Assembly (NCBI RefSeq): GCF_046845755.1
Contig: NZ_CP177357.1
Location: forward strand, 1,736,001-1,800,000
DNA length: 64,000 nt
DNA from: Rubrivirga sp046845755
GTDB lineage: Bacteria; Bacteroidota; Rhodothermia; Rhodothermales; Rubricoccaceae
Direction of reading: 5' to 3'
In this document: positions 8,557 to 16,988 of the stretch, in pieces
How positions within the stretch are numbered: the stretch's first letter is position 1
Layout of the letters: every line of letters begins with the position of its first letter
Program-made: the position numbers and the translations under genes
The notes under the pieces: generated by a model
Told to the model about the DNA's origin: nothing
Databases searched by the model: none
The model's input: the letters and a program-made list of their open reading frames with translations, nothing else

Positions 8557-9597
8557 ATGCGTCTCGCCTTTCTGATCAACGACTTCGCCACCGAGAAGTC
8601 GGTGTACACCACCACCCGGCTCGCGCTCGCCGCCCACAAGGCGGGCCACGACGTGCTCTACCTGTCCGTGGAGGACTTTATCTGCGAGCCCGACGAGAGC
8701 ATGGCCGTCCGCGTCCGCCGCCCCGGCGGGACCTACAAGACGACGAAGACCTTCTGGGCCGGCGTCGCCGACGACGGCGTCGAGGAGCGGATGGACATCA
8801 CCGACATCGACGCGATCCTCTTGCGCAACGACCCCGCCGACGACGCGGGGACGCGGGGCTGGGCCCAGTCGGCGGGCATCGTGTTCGGCCAGATGGCCGC
8901 CCGCCGCGGCGTGCTCGTGCTCAACGACCCCGACGGGCTCGCGAAGGCCGTCAACAAGGTCTACTTCCAGAACTTCCCGCCGTCGGTCCGCCCCAAGACG
9001 CTCGTCACGCGCCACGCCGACGACGTGCGCCGCTTTATCGACGACCACGGGGGCGACGCGATCGTCAAGCCGTTCCAGGGATCCGGTGGCGACGGCGTGT
9101 TCGTGGTGCGCGAGGGCGACCACGCCAACCTCAACCAGATCATCGACGCCGTCTGCGTCAACGGCTACATGGTCGTCCAGGAGTTCCTCGAGGAGGCGGC
9201 CGGCGCCGACACCCGGATGTACCTCCTCAACGGCGAGCCGTTGCAGCGCGACGGCGTCTACGCGGCGTTCCGGCGCGAGGGCGCCGAGGGCGACATCCGC
9301 AGCAACATGAGCGCGGGCGGCTCGGCGCAGGCGGCCGTCATCGGCGACCGCGAGCTCGAGATCGCCGAGATGGTCCGGCCCCAGCTCGTCCAGGACGGCA
9401 TGTTCATGGTCGGCCTCGACATCGCCGGCGGCATTTTGCTGGAGGTCAACGTGTTCAGCCCCGGCGGCATCGGCTCCATCGAGGCGACCTCCGGCGTCGA
9501 CTTCGCGCCCGACGTGATCGCGGCCATCGACCGCAAGGTCCAGGCGCGCGGCCGCTACCGGCAGCACTTCTCGAACGCCATGCTGGCGACCCTCTAA
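8557..9597 (+). CDS. ATP-grasp ligase, glutathione synthetase (GshB)-like
   Basis: A 346-residue ATP-grasp enzyme; such enzymes join a carboxylate to an amine through an acyl-phosphate. The N-terminal pre-grasp domain starts MRLAFLINDFATEKSVYTT. The ATP-binding lysine lies in IVKPFQGSGGDGVFVV (K171), with QEFLEEA as hinge. Metal ligands are in EVNVFSPGGIG (E296, N298). It resembles bacterial GshB, but no gamma-glutamylcysteine synthetase is present and the neighbours are an amidohydrolase and a metallopeptidase. The substrate is therefore more likely a peptide or protein terminus or an unusual amino-acid conjugate (inference). It starts at ATG 8557, 44 bases after the QEGLA gene, behind a CTCTCCCCTCCCC leader. 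Confidence 0.88.
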   Translation: MRLAFLINDFATEKSVYTTTRLALAAHKAGHDVLYLSVEDFICEPDESMAVRVRRPGGTYKTTKTFWAGVADDGVEERMDITDIDAILLRNDPADDAGTRGWAQSAGIVFGQMAARRGVLVLNDPDGLAKAVNKVYFQNFPPSVRPKTLVTRHADDVRRFIDDHGGDAIVKPFQGSGGDGVFVVREGDHANLNQIIDAVCVNGYMVVQEFLEEAAGADTRMYLLNGEPLQRDGVYAAFRREGAEGDIRSNMSAGGSAQAAVIGDRELEIAEMVRPQLVQDGMFMVGLDIAGGILLEVNVFSPGGIGSIEATSGVDFAPDVIAAIDRKVQARGRYRQHFSNAMLATL

Positions 9598-9599
9598 CG

Positions 9600-9654
9600 G
9601 CCGGCGATAGCAAACGACCGGCTCACCCCTGTACCCGGATGGGGGTGCGCCGGC
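9600..9654 (+). terminator. Possible stem-loop terminator after the ATP-grasp gene
   Basis: Two nested inverted repeats follow the stop codon: CCGGCG (9601-9606) pairs with CGCCGG (9648-9653), and CACCCC (9624-9629) pairs with GGGGTG (9642-9647). There is no U tract, so it may be an RNA-end stabiliser or a factor-dependent terminator rather than an intrinsic one. Confidence 0.3.
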
Positions 9655-9778
9655 GAGTGGAGCGCGCACGCGCGCCCCCCCAGCCGTGGCCAGAGGCAAG
9701 ACCCCACGGTACCGCCACCGTCAATTGCGGCGCCTCCCTGCGAGGCCCGGGCCGTCGTCCTGAGGCCCTACCGGCGGG

Positions 9779-9985
9779 CTAGTCGCGGCGGAACCGCATC
9801 CGGTCACGCGGGCGGACGCGGCCCCACGGTTGGCCGTCGACGGTCACAGCCTGCCAGCCGGACCCCGCCTCCGGCTCGGCCAACGCCACCTCCCCGTCCT
9901 GCTGGCGGCCGACGGCCTCGGCGGCGGTGCGGGCTCGGACAAAGGCAGCCGATCCCTCGCGGGTCTCGATCTCGAACTGAGGCAT
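9779..9985 (-). CDS. Small hypothetical protein, 68 residues
   Basis: A short acidic-to-basic soluble protein beginning MPQFEIETREGSAAFVRART with a compact pattern of beta strands (GWQAVTVDGQPWGRVRP) and a basic end. It lies alone on the minus strand between the ATP-grasp gene and hppD. The start ATG is at 9985. The composition fits the genome and no alternative frame looks better. No family was recognised. Confidence 0.45.
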   Translation of the reverse strand: MPQFEIETREGSAAFVRARTAAEAVGRQQDGEVALAEPEAGSGWQAVTVDGQPWGRVRPRDRMRFRRD

Positions 9986-10027
9986 GGCAGTGGCGGCGGG
10001 GTTGGCTCCCGACCCGCCTCTGGCGAG

Positions 10028-10048
10028 GCGGTTCCTGGGGCGAACCGC
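10028..10048. promoter_or_regulatory. Inverted repeat upstream of hppD
   Basis: GCGGTTC (10028-10034) and GAACCGC (10042-10048) form a perfect 7-bp dyad with a 7-base centre, in the 173-base gap between the small minus-strand gene and hppD. The 21-bp size suits a dimeric repressor site. A TATCTA element about 40 bases downstream could be a -10. It is a candidate operator for tyrosine catabolism; no regulator gene is adjacent. Confidence 0.35.
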
Positions 10049-10158
10049 TTGGGACCGGGAAACGACAGCGGGCGCCGGACGTATCTAGACACAGCCCGGA
10101 ACGAGGGGCCGGAGAGAGCCGCCCCCCCGTCAACGGTACGACGACTCCCCGCTTTCCG

Positions 10159-11397
10159 ATGAGCACGCACAACACGTCCGGCGACGGCGCCGGCAGCGCG
10201 TCCGACGCCACCGTCGACGTCCTCGACGCCGTCTCGACCGAGGCCCCCATGCCCGGCTCGGGCCTGCCCGACCTCACCACGGCCCCCGACGCCGTCGCCC
10301 CTGGCGACGATTTCCTCCCGCTCCAGGGCACCGACTACGTCGAGTTCTGGGTCGGCAACGCACGGCAGGCCGCCCACTTCTACGCCCACACCTTCGGGTT
10401 CGACGTCAAGGCGTACCTGGGGCCCGAGACCGGCCACCGCGACCGGACCAGCTATCTCCTCCAGCAGGACAAGATCCGTTTCGTCGTGACCTCGCCGATG
10501 GGCCCCGAGGGCGAGATCGCCGACCACGTCCGGCTCCACGGCGACGGCGTCAAGGACCTGGCGCTGATGGTGGAGGACGCCGTGTCGGCGTTTGAGGAGA
10601 CCACCAAGCGCGGCGGCGTGCCCGTCCGTGAGCCCGAGGTCTTGGAGGACGCGAACGGCAAGGTCACCGTGTCGGCGATCGGCACGTACGGCGAGACGAT
10701 CCACACGTTCGTGGACCGCTCTGGGTACGATGGCCCGTTCCTGCCTGGCTACGAGTCCGTCGAGAACGAGTACTTCACGCCCCAGCCTGTCGGGCTCAAG
10801 TACGTCGACCACTGCGTCGGCAACGTCGACCTCGGCGACATGAACAAGTACGTCCAGTACTACGCCGACGTGATGGGCTTCAAGAACCTGATGTCGTTCG
10901 ACGACGAGGACATCTCGACCGAGTACACGGCCTTGATGTCGAAGGTGATGTCGAACGGGAACGAGCGGGTCAAATTCCCGATCAACGAGCCGGCCGAGGG
11001 CAAGAAGAAGAGCCAGATCGAGGAGTACCTCGACTTCTATCGCGGCGCCGGCGTCCAGCACATCGCGCTCGCGACCGACAACATCCTAGACACGGTCTCC
11101 AAGCTCCGCGCGCGGGGCGTCGACTTCCTGACCGTCCCGACGACCTACTACGACGAGCTCACGGCGCGCGTCGGCGAGATCGACGAGGACCTCTCGGAGC
11201 TCGCCGAGCTCGGCATCTTGGTCGACCGCGACCCCGACGGCTACCTGTTGCAGATCTTTACCAAGCCCATCGGCAACCGCCCGACGGTCTTTTTCGAGAT
11301 CATCCAGCGCAAGGGCGCCCGCTCGTTCGGGAAGGGCAACTTCAAGGCGCTCTTCGAGGCCATCGAGCGCGAGCAGGCCCGGCGCGGCAACCTGTAG
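10159..11397 (+). CDS. hppD: 4-hydroxyphenylpyruvate dioxygenase
   Basis: A cytoplasmic Fe(II) enzyme that converts 4-hydroxyphenylpyruvate and O2 to homogentisate in tyrosine catabolism. The 412 residues have two vicinal-oxygen-chelate halves, the first from DYVEFWVGNARQAAHFYAH (59-77). The iron ligands can be placed at H218 (YVDHCVGN), H301 (GVQHIALATDN) and E380 (VFFEIIQRKG). The C-terminal helix RSFGKGNFKALFEAIE (389-404) gates the active site in this family. The first ~50 residues are a low-complexity extension. It is followed 85 bases later by hmgA, the next step. Confidence 0.96.
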   Translation: MSTHNTSGDGAGSASDATVDVLDAVSTEAPMPGSGLPDLTTAPDAVAPGDDFLPLQGTDYVEFWVGNARQAAHFYAHTFGFDVKAYLGPETGHRDRTSYLLQQDKIRFVVTSPMGPEGEIADHVRLHGDGVKDLALMVEDAVSAFEETTKRGGVPVREPEVLEDANGKVTVSAIGTYGETIHTFVDRSGYDGPFLPGYESVENEYFTPQPVGLKYVDHCVGNVDLGDMNKYVQYYADVMGFKNLMSFDDEDISTEYTALMSKVMSNGNERVKFPINEPAEGKKKSQIEEYLDFYRGAGVQHIALATDNILDTVSKLRARGVDFLTVPTTYYDELTARVGEIDEDLSELAELGILVDRDPDGYLLQIFTKPIGNRPTVFFEIIQRKGARSFGKGNFKALFEAIEREQARRGNL

Positions 11398-11398
11398 A

Positions 11399-11458
11399 GG
11401 GATGCGGGATGCGGCATGAGGGAAGCGGGACCGCACCTTCTGCCCATCCCTTCATCCC
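11399..11458. repeat. Complementary repeats in the hppD-hmgA spacer
   Basis: Two GGGATG copies (11399-11404, 11406-11411) face two CATCCC copies (11445-11450, 11453-11458). The spacer transcript can therefore fold into a long purine-pyrimidine hairpin just before the hmgA start at 11483. It could set differential mRNA stability or partial termination between the two genes. No U tract follows directly. Confidence 0.4.
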
Positions 11459-11482
11459 AACTCCCTCTATCCCTCTTTGATC

Positions 11483-12763
11483 ATGTCCTTCTACGTCCAG
11501 CGCGGCCAGATCCCGCCCAAGCGCCACACCCAGTTCGCCCGCCCCGACGGCGCCCTGTACACCGAGGAGGTCCTCGGTGAGGAGGGGTTCCACGGTATCG
11601 GGTCGATCGCGTACCACATCCACCCCCCGACGCTCGTCGAGGCTGTCGGCGAGCCCGAGGACGTGGCCGTCGAGTACGCCGAGGAGGCGTTCCTGGCGCA
11701 CCGCCACTTTCTCGGCCCCAAGGTTGAGCCCGGCGGTGACTGGCTGAGCGGCCGCGTCCCGATCATGGGCAACAACGACATCGTCATGTCGATGTGCGTC
11801 CCGACCGACGCGATGCCCGAGGACACGTTCTACAAGAACGCCACGCACGACGAACTCATTTACGTCCACGACGGCGAAGGGACGCTGCACACGGTCCTGG
11901 GCGACGTCGAGTTCGTCCAGGGCGACTACGTCCACGTGCCCCGAACGCTAATCCATCGGTGGAGCTTTGAGGGCGACGTCCAGCCCCGTCTTCTCGTCAT
12001 GGAGTCGCCGACCGAGTTCCGCCCGCCGAAGCGGTACCGCAACGACATGGGCCAGCTCCTCGAGCACAGCCCGTACTGCGAGCGCGACTTCCGCCCGCCC
12101 GGCAACCCGCCCGCCATCGACCAGGAGGGCCGGTTCACCGTCAAGATCAAGAAGCACGGCAAGCTTTTCCCGTTCGTCTATCGCTACCACCCGTTCGACG
12201 TGGTCGGCTGGGACGGGTACATGTACCCGACGGCCTTTTCGATCCACGACTTCGAGCCGATCACGGGCCGGATCCACCAGCCGCCGCCGGTCCACCAGAC
12301 GTTCGAGGCGCGCGGGTTCGTGGTGTGCTCCTTCGTGCCCCGCCTGTTCGATTACCACCCGGACTCGATCCCGGCGCCGTACAACCACTCGAACATCGAC
12401 TCGGACGAGGTGCTGTACTACGCCGAGGGCGACTTTATGTCGCGCAAGGGGATCGGGCGGGGCAGCTTCACGCTCCACCCCGGCGGCATCCCGCACGGCC
12501 CACACCCGGGCACGACGGAGGCCAGCATCGGCGCTAAGGAAACGCACGAGCTGGCCGTCATGGTCGACACGTTCGCCCCGCTCAAGCTGACCAAGCAAGC
12601 GCTCGCGATCGAATCGCCGGACTACGTGCTGTCGTGGCAGCCCGAGAAGCACGGCCACCCGCTGCCGGACGCCGCGCCGATCCCGCCGGGCACGACCGTT
12701 TCGGGCGACGGTGCCGTCGGCGCCGTGCCCGACTCGCCGCCGATCGACGCCGCGCGCGGATGA
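11483..12763 (+). CDS. hmgA: Homogentisate 1,2-dioxygenase
   Basis: Opens the ring of homogentisate to maleylacetoacetate using Fe(II) and O2; the step after hppD. It has 426 residues with a double cupin fold: MSFYVQRGQIPPKRHTQFAR at the N-terminus, HDELIYVHDGEGTLHTVLG (122-140), and FTLHPGGIPHGPHPG (329-343). The likely iron cluster is around H302-E309 and H338/H341, from family position rather than alignment. ATG 11483 is preferred over a TTG two codons upstream. Maleylacetoacetate isomerase and fumarylacetoacetase genes are not in the window. The stop overlaps the start of the CotH gene (ATGA). Confidence 0.93.
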   Translation: MSFYVQRGQIPPKRHTQFARPDGALYTEEVLGEEGFHGIGSIAYHIHPPTLVEAVGEPEDVAVEYAEEAFLAHRHFLGPKVEPGGDWLSGRVPIMGNNDIVMSMCVPTDAMPEDTFYKNATHDELIYVHDGEGTLHTVLGDVEFVQGDYVHVPRTLIHRWSFEGDVQPRLLVMESPTEFRPPKRYRNDMGQLLEHSPYCERDFRPPGNPPAIDQEGRFTVKIKKHGKLFPFVYRYHPFDVVGWDGYMYPTAFSIHDFEPITGRIHQPPPVHQTFEARGFVVCSFVPRLFDYHPDSIPAPYNHSNIDSDEVLYYAEGDFMSRKGIGRGSFTLHPGGIPHGPHPGTTEASIGAKETHELAVMVDTFAPLKLTKQALAIESPDYVLSWQPEKHGHPLPDAAPIPPGTTVSGDGAVGAVPDSPPIDAARG

Positions 12764-14130
12764 GCCGACGGCGTCGTTCGCTCTCCCCGCGCGGTGGGTC
12801 CGCGCGGGGGGCCATGGGGCTGGCGTGTGCCGTCGCCGTGCTCGCCCTCGGGGCGTGCGCCGCCGCGCCGCCGATGGCGCTGCACGCGTCGGACCTGCCC
12901 GTGTTCGAGTTCGAGACCGGCGGCGTGCGAATCCCCGACGAGCCGAAAGTCCCGGTCCGGCTCCGCGTCGTCGAGCGCGGGTACCGCTCGGGCGAGCCGG
13001 CGGTCGGCTACCACGGCTGGGCGGGCGTCGAACGCCGGGGCCAGTCGTCGCAGTCGAGGTATCCGAAGCCCCAGCTCGGCCTCGAGCTCCGCGACGACGA
13101 CGGGGACAACCGCCGCGTCGGGCTTCTGGGCCTGCCCTCCGACGACGACTGGGTGCTCCACGGCCCGTACGGCGACAAGTCGCTCGTCCGGAACGCGCTC
13201 GCGTACCACCTCGCCGGCCAGATGGGCCGCTACGCCCCGCGGACGCGGTTCACCGAGGTCGTCCTCGACGGCGACTACCTTGGCGTCTACCTCCTGACCG
13301 AGCGGATCGAGCAGGGCGACGACCGCGTCGACATCCGGACGCTCAAGGACGACGACCGCGGGCCCCGCTCGATCACCGGCGGCTACCTGTTCAAGATCGA
13401 CAAGGGCGACGTCGGCGGGTGGCCGTCGACCATCCCCGGCTCGAACGGCCGCTACCCCGTCTACACCCCGCACGACCCCAAGCCGGAGGACCTCTCGCGC
13501 GCCCAGCGCCTGTACCTCGAGAGCACCGTCGCGGCGTTCGAGGAGACGATGGCCGGGCCCGACTGGGACGACCCGGACGACGGCTACGCCCGCCACCTCG
13601 ACACCGCCACGTTCGTCGACGTGTTTTTGCTGACCGAGCTGGCCCGCGACGTGGACGGGTACCGCGTGAGCACGTACTACCACAAAGAGCATATCGGCGA
13701 CGGTGGCCGCATCCGCGCCGGGCCCGTCTGGGACTTCAACATTGCCTTCGGCAACGCCGACTATTACGGCGGCGACCGCGCCGACGGCTGGCAGGTCGAC
13801 CTCGTCCCCCGCTCGCGCGACCACCCCATCCCCGGGTGGTGGCCCCAGCTCGCGCACGAGGCCGCCTTCCGCTCTGCCGCGGCCGCGCGGTGGGCCGACC
13901 TTCGCCGCGGCCCGTTCCACGCCGACTCGCTCGACGCGACGGTCGACGTGCTGGTCGGCCGCCTCGGCGACGCCCCCGACCGGAACTTTGCGCGGTGGCC
14001 CGTGCTGGGCCGCCGTGTATGGCCGAACCCGTTCGTCGGCGCGACGCACGCCGAGGAGGTGGCCTACCTGCGGCGGTGGCTCCGCGAGCGCGCGGCCTGG
14101 ATGGACGGCGCGCTCGCGGCCGAGCGCTAG
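12760..14130 (+). CDS. CotH-type kinase-fold lipoprotein
   Basis: A 456-residue exported protein. The N-terminus is basic (MSRRRRSLSPRGG), then a hydrophobic stretch with lipobox LALGAC (C33), so it is probably a lipoprotein. The body follows the CotH family: YGDKSLVRNALAYHLAGQMG, DYLGVYLLTERIEQGDDRVD, the DVFLLTELARDVDGYR segment, and GPVWDFNIAFGNADYYGG. CotH proteins have an atypical protein-kinase fold and, in Bacillus, phosphorylate spore-coat proteins. A role in cell-surface phosphorylation is inference. Its ATG overlaps the hmgA stop, an unexpected coupling for a surface protein and a catabolic dioxygenase. Confidence 0.85.
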   Translation: MSRRRRSLSPRGGSARGAMGLACAVAVLALGACAAAPPMALHASDLPVFEFETGGVRIPDEPKVPVRLRVVERGYRSGEPAVGYHGWAGVERRGQSSQSRYPKPQLGLELRDDDGDNRRVGLLGLPSDDDWVLHGPYGDKSLVRNALAYHLAGQMGRYAPRTRFTEVVLDGDYLGVYLLTERIEQGDDRVDIRTLKDDDRGPRSITGGYLFKIDKGDVGGWPSTIPGSNGRYPVYTPHDPKPEDLSRAQRLYLESTVAAFEETMAGPDWDDPDDGYARHLDTATFVDVFLLTELARDVDGYRVSTYYHKEHIGDGGRIRAGPVWDFNIAFGNADYYGGDRADGWQVDLVPRSRDHPIPGWWPQLAHEAAFRSAAAARWADLRRGPFHADSLDATVDVLVGRLGDAPDRNFARWPVLGRRVWPNPFVGATHAEEVAYLRRWLRERAAWMDGALAAER

Positions 14131-14268
14131 CCGACGGCGCGGCCCGGATCCGCAGGCGCCCGAGGACGGCGGGGCTTTGTGAGGTCCCGGCCCATACCGC
14201 GCAGCGACGGCACTGCGGTCGGACGCTCCCCGTGAGAGGAGCCCCTACCCCCCCTCCCCCCCTCTCCG

Positions 14269-14898
14269 ATGACCCTTCTCGTAGCCGGCGCCCACGGCGC
14301 CATTGGCCAGCGCCTCGTCCAGATCCTCGCCGAGGCCGGCCACACCGTCCGCGCGATGGTCCGAGACGACGACCAGTTCGAGGCCATGCGCGCCCTCGGT
14401 GGCGAGCCCTTGTTGAGCGACCTGACCAGCGACGTGTCGCAAGCTCCGGCTGGCGTCGGCGCCGTGATCTTCGCCGCCGGGTCGGGTGGCAAGGCCGTGG
14501 AGGAGGTGGACCGTGACGGAGCCATCGCGCTTATCGACGCGACCGCCGCGCAAGGCGTCTCCCGGTTCGTGATGCTCAGCTCCATCGGCGCCGACGCGCC
14601 CCAAGACGCCGACGAACTTCAGGACTACCTGCTCGCCAAGCACGGGGCCGACGAGCACCTCATGGGCACCGACCTCATCTACACGATCTTGCGCCCGACG
14701 TCGCTGACGAACGGGGCCGGGACCGGGACGGCCACGTTCGCCGCCTCCCTGGACGCCGACGAGCGCGCGATGGGGGTCGCTCGCGAAGACGTGGCGCTCG
14801 CGCTGGCCTCCATCCTCACCGTGTCCGAGACGGAGGGCGCCGTGATCGAGATGACCTCCGGCTCGACCCCGATCCGGGAGGGGCTGGCGACGGTCTAG
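14269..14898 (+). CDS. NAD(P)-binding atypical SDR protein
   Basis: A 209-residue Rossmann protein of the NAD(P)H-binding family (YwnB/YhfK-like, atypical SDR). It shows the dinucleotide motif GAHGAIGQRL (7-16), an NMLS-like strand (FVMLSSIGADAP) and ILRPTSLTNGAGTG. It lacks the classical YxxxK pair, as is usual for this group. Likely an NADPH-sensing or reductase protein of unknown substrate. It starts at ATG 14269 behind a long C/T-rich tract. The AMP-binding gene starts 49 bases after its stop. Confidence 0.85.
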   Translation: MTLLVAGAHGAIGQRLVQILAEAGHTVRAMVRDDDQFEAMRALGGEPLLSDLTSDVSQAPAGVGAVIFAAGSGGKAVEEVDRDGAIALIDATAAQGVSRFVMLSSIGADAPQDADELQDYLLAKHGADEHLMGTDLIYTILRPTSLTNGAGTGTATFAASLDADERAMGVAREDVALALASILTVSETEGAVIEMTSGSTPIREGLATV

Positions 14899-14947
14899 GC
14901 CCGGCGCGGATGGGGCGCCCCGTACCTTGGGGCGTCCCCCCGAGCCC

Positions 14948-16921
14948 ATGCCTGACACGTTCCCCTTCGGCCAGTCCGCCGCCTGGACGCCCTCACCCGA
15001 GCACATCGCCGACACCAACCTCGCGCGCTTCTGGCGCCGGCAAGGGCTCGCGGACTACGCCGCCCTGGAGGCCTGGGCGCTCGAGGACGTCGGCCGCTTC
15101 TGGGACGCCGTCCTCGAAGACCTCGGCATCGAGTTCAGCCACCCGTACGCCGCCGTTTTGGACACGTCCGACGGCATCGAGCGGCCCCGGTGGTGCGTCG
15201 GCGGGCGGATGAACGTCGTCCACAACTGCCTCGACCGCTGGGCGGGGACGGCGGCCTGGGACCGAGACGCCGTCCGCTACGAGGCCGAGGAGGGACACAC
15301 CGTCGCGCTCACGTATCGCCAGTTGCACGCCGCCGTCGCCGACTGCGCGGCCGGCCTGCGGGCGCACGGCATCGGGGAAGGCGACGCCGTCGGGCTGTAC
15401 CTCCCGATGTGCCCCGAGATCGTCGTCGCGTTCCTGGCGATCGCCCGCATCGGCGGCGTCATCCTGCCCCTGTTCTCCGGCTACGGCGCCGAGGCCGTCG
15501 CGACCCGGCTGGCCGACGGGAACGCGAAGGCGCTCGTCGTGGCCGACGGCGCTCCGAGGCGCGGCAAGACCGTCCCGATGAAGGACGTCGCCGACCAGGC
15601 GCTGGCCGACGCGCCGTCGGTCGAGACCGTGTTCGTGGTCGAGCGCGTCGGCATCGTCGGCCTGCCCCAGCACGACCGCGACGTGCCGTGGGCGCGGCTC
15701 ATGGAGACCGGGGCGGCCGCGACGGACGCCCAGCGCGCATGCGCCGACACGGCCGCCGAGGACCCCGCGCTGCTGATCTACACCTCGGGCACGACGGGCA
15801 CGCCCAAGGGCGCCGTCCACACGCACTGCGGCTTCCCCATCAAGGCCGCTCAGGACATGCGCCACCCGATGGACGTGCGCGCCGGCGACGTGGTCTGGTG
15901 GATGAGCGACATGGGCTGGATGATGGGCCCCTGGCTCGTCTTCGGAGCCCTCCTCAACGGCGCCACGATGGTCCTCTACGACGGCGCCCCCGACGTGCCC
16001 GACCACGCCCGGACGTGGGACATCTGCGAGCGCTTTGGCGTGACACTCTTGGGCCTGTCCCCCACCCTCGTTCGCGCCCTCCGCCCCCACGGCACGGAGC
16101 CAATCGAGCGCCACGACCTGGGCGCCCTCCGCGCCGTCGGTTCAACCGGAAGCCCGTGGGACCCCGAGAGCTGGCGCTGGTTGTTCGAGAACGTGCTCGA
16201 TTCCAACAAGCCGATCCTCAACTACTCGGGCGGGACCGAGATCTCGGGCGGCATCGTCTGCGGCAACCACGTCGAGCCGCTCAAGCCGACCGGCTTCTCG
16301 GGCCCGGTCGTCGGCATGGACGCCGACGTGCTCGACGAGGCCGGCCAGCCCGTGCGCGGCGCCGTCGGGGAGCTCGCGATCCGCCAGCCGTGGATCGGCA
16401 TGACGCGCGGCTTCCACGGCGACGCCGACGACGCCCGCTACCACGCGACGTACTGGGACCGCCACCCCGGGCTCTGGGTCCACGGCGACTTTGCGGCCAT
16501 CGACGCCGACGGCCAATGGTTCCTGCTCGGCCGCTCCGACGACACCATCAAAGTCGCCGGCAAGCGGCTCGGGCCGGCCGAAGTCGAGGGCGCGCTCAAC
16601 GCCGACGCCCGGGTGCTCGAGAGCGCGGCCATCGGCGTGCCCGACGCCGTCAAGGGGCAGGCCGTCGTCGCCTTCGTGCGGCTGGCGGACGGGGTCCGCG
16701 AGTCCGAAGAGCTGCGCGACGCGCTCGTCGGCCGGATCACCGAGGCGCTCGGCAAGGCGTTGCGCCCCAAAGCCGTGCTCTTTGTGGATGCTCTTCCCAA
16801 GACGCGCAACGCCAAGGTGATGCGTCGCGTGATCCGCGCCGCCCACCTCGGCGACGACCTGGGGAACGTGACCGCGCTCGAGGACCCCGAGGCCGTCGAG
16901 GCCATCCGGCGCGCCTGGTAG
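14948..16921 (+). CDS. AMP-dependent acyl-CoA synthetase (acetyl-CoA synthetase-like)
   Basis: A 657-residue adenylate-forming enzyme that activates a carboxylic acid with ATP and CoA. It has an ACS-type N-terminal cap (ALEDVGRFWDAVLEDLGI), the phosphate loop IYTSGTTGTPKGAVHTH (277-293), the motif YSGGTEISGG, the hinge region GRSDDTIKVAGKRLG (528-542) and catalytic lysine K623 (PKTRNAKVMRR). Length and cap are like acetyl-/propionyl-CoA or plant-type acyl-activating enzymes 17/18; the exact acid is unclear. Start ATG 14948 is 20 bases after a TACCTT (14923-14928), a possible -10 like that of the initiator tRNA, so it may have its own promoter. Confidence 0.92.
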   Translation: MPDTFPFGQSAAWTPSPEHIADTNLARFWRRQGLADYAALEAWALEDVGRFWDAVLEDLGIEFSHPYAAVLDTSDGIERPRWCVGGRMNVVHNCLDRWAGTAAWDRDAVRYEAEEGHTVALTYRQLHAAVADCAAGLRAHGIGEGDAVGLYLPMCPEIVVAFLAIARIGGVILPLFSGYGAEAVATRLADGNAKALVVADGAPRRGKTVPMKDVADQALADAPSVETVFVVERVGIVGLPQHDRDVPWARLMETGAAATDAQRACADTAAEDPALLIYTSGTTGTPKGAVHTHCGFPIKAAQDMRHPMDVRAGDVVWWMSDMGWMMGPWLVFGALLNGATMVLYDGAPDVPDHARTWDICERFGVTLLGLSPTLVRALRPHGTEPIERHDLGALRAVGSTGSPWDPESWRWLFENVLDSNKPILNYSGGTEISGGIVCGNHVEPLKPTGFSGPVVGMDADVLDEAGQPVRGAVGELAIRQPWIGMTRGFHGDADDARYHATYWDRHPGLWVHGDFAAIDADGQWFLLGRSDDTIKVAGKRLGPAEVEGALNADARVLESAAIGVPDAVKGQAVVAFVRLADGVRESEELRDALVGRITEALGKALRPKAVLFVDALPKTRNAKVMRRVIRAAHLGDDLGNVTALEDPEAVEAIRRAW

Positions 16922-16934
16922 AGGCCCAAACGCA

Positions 16935-16968
16935 CGAGGGGGACCAGGCGCATGCCCGGTCCCCCTCG
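16935..16968. terminator. Hairpin between convergent genes
   Basis: CGAGGGGGACC (16935-16945) and GGTCCCCCTCG (16958-16968) form a perfect 11-bp stem with a 12-base loop, 13 bases after the acyl-CoA synthetase stop and 20 bases beyond the stop of the opposite stress-protein gene. There is no U tract on either strand. It probably serves both transcripts as a 3-prime end structure. Confidence 0.55.
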
Positions 16969-16988
16969 CAAGCCGTCGAACGGGTCGG

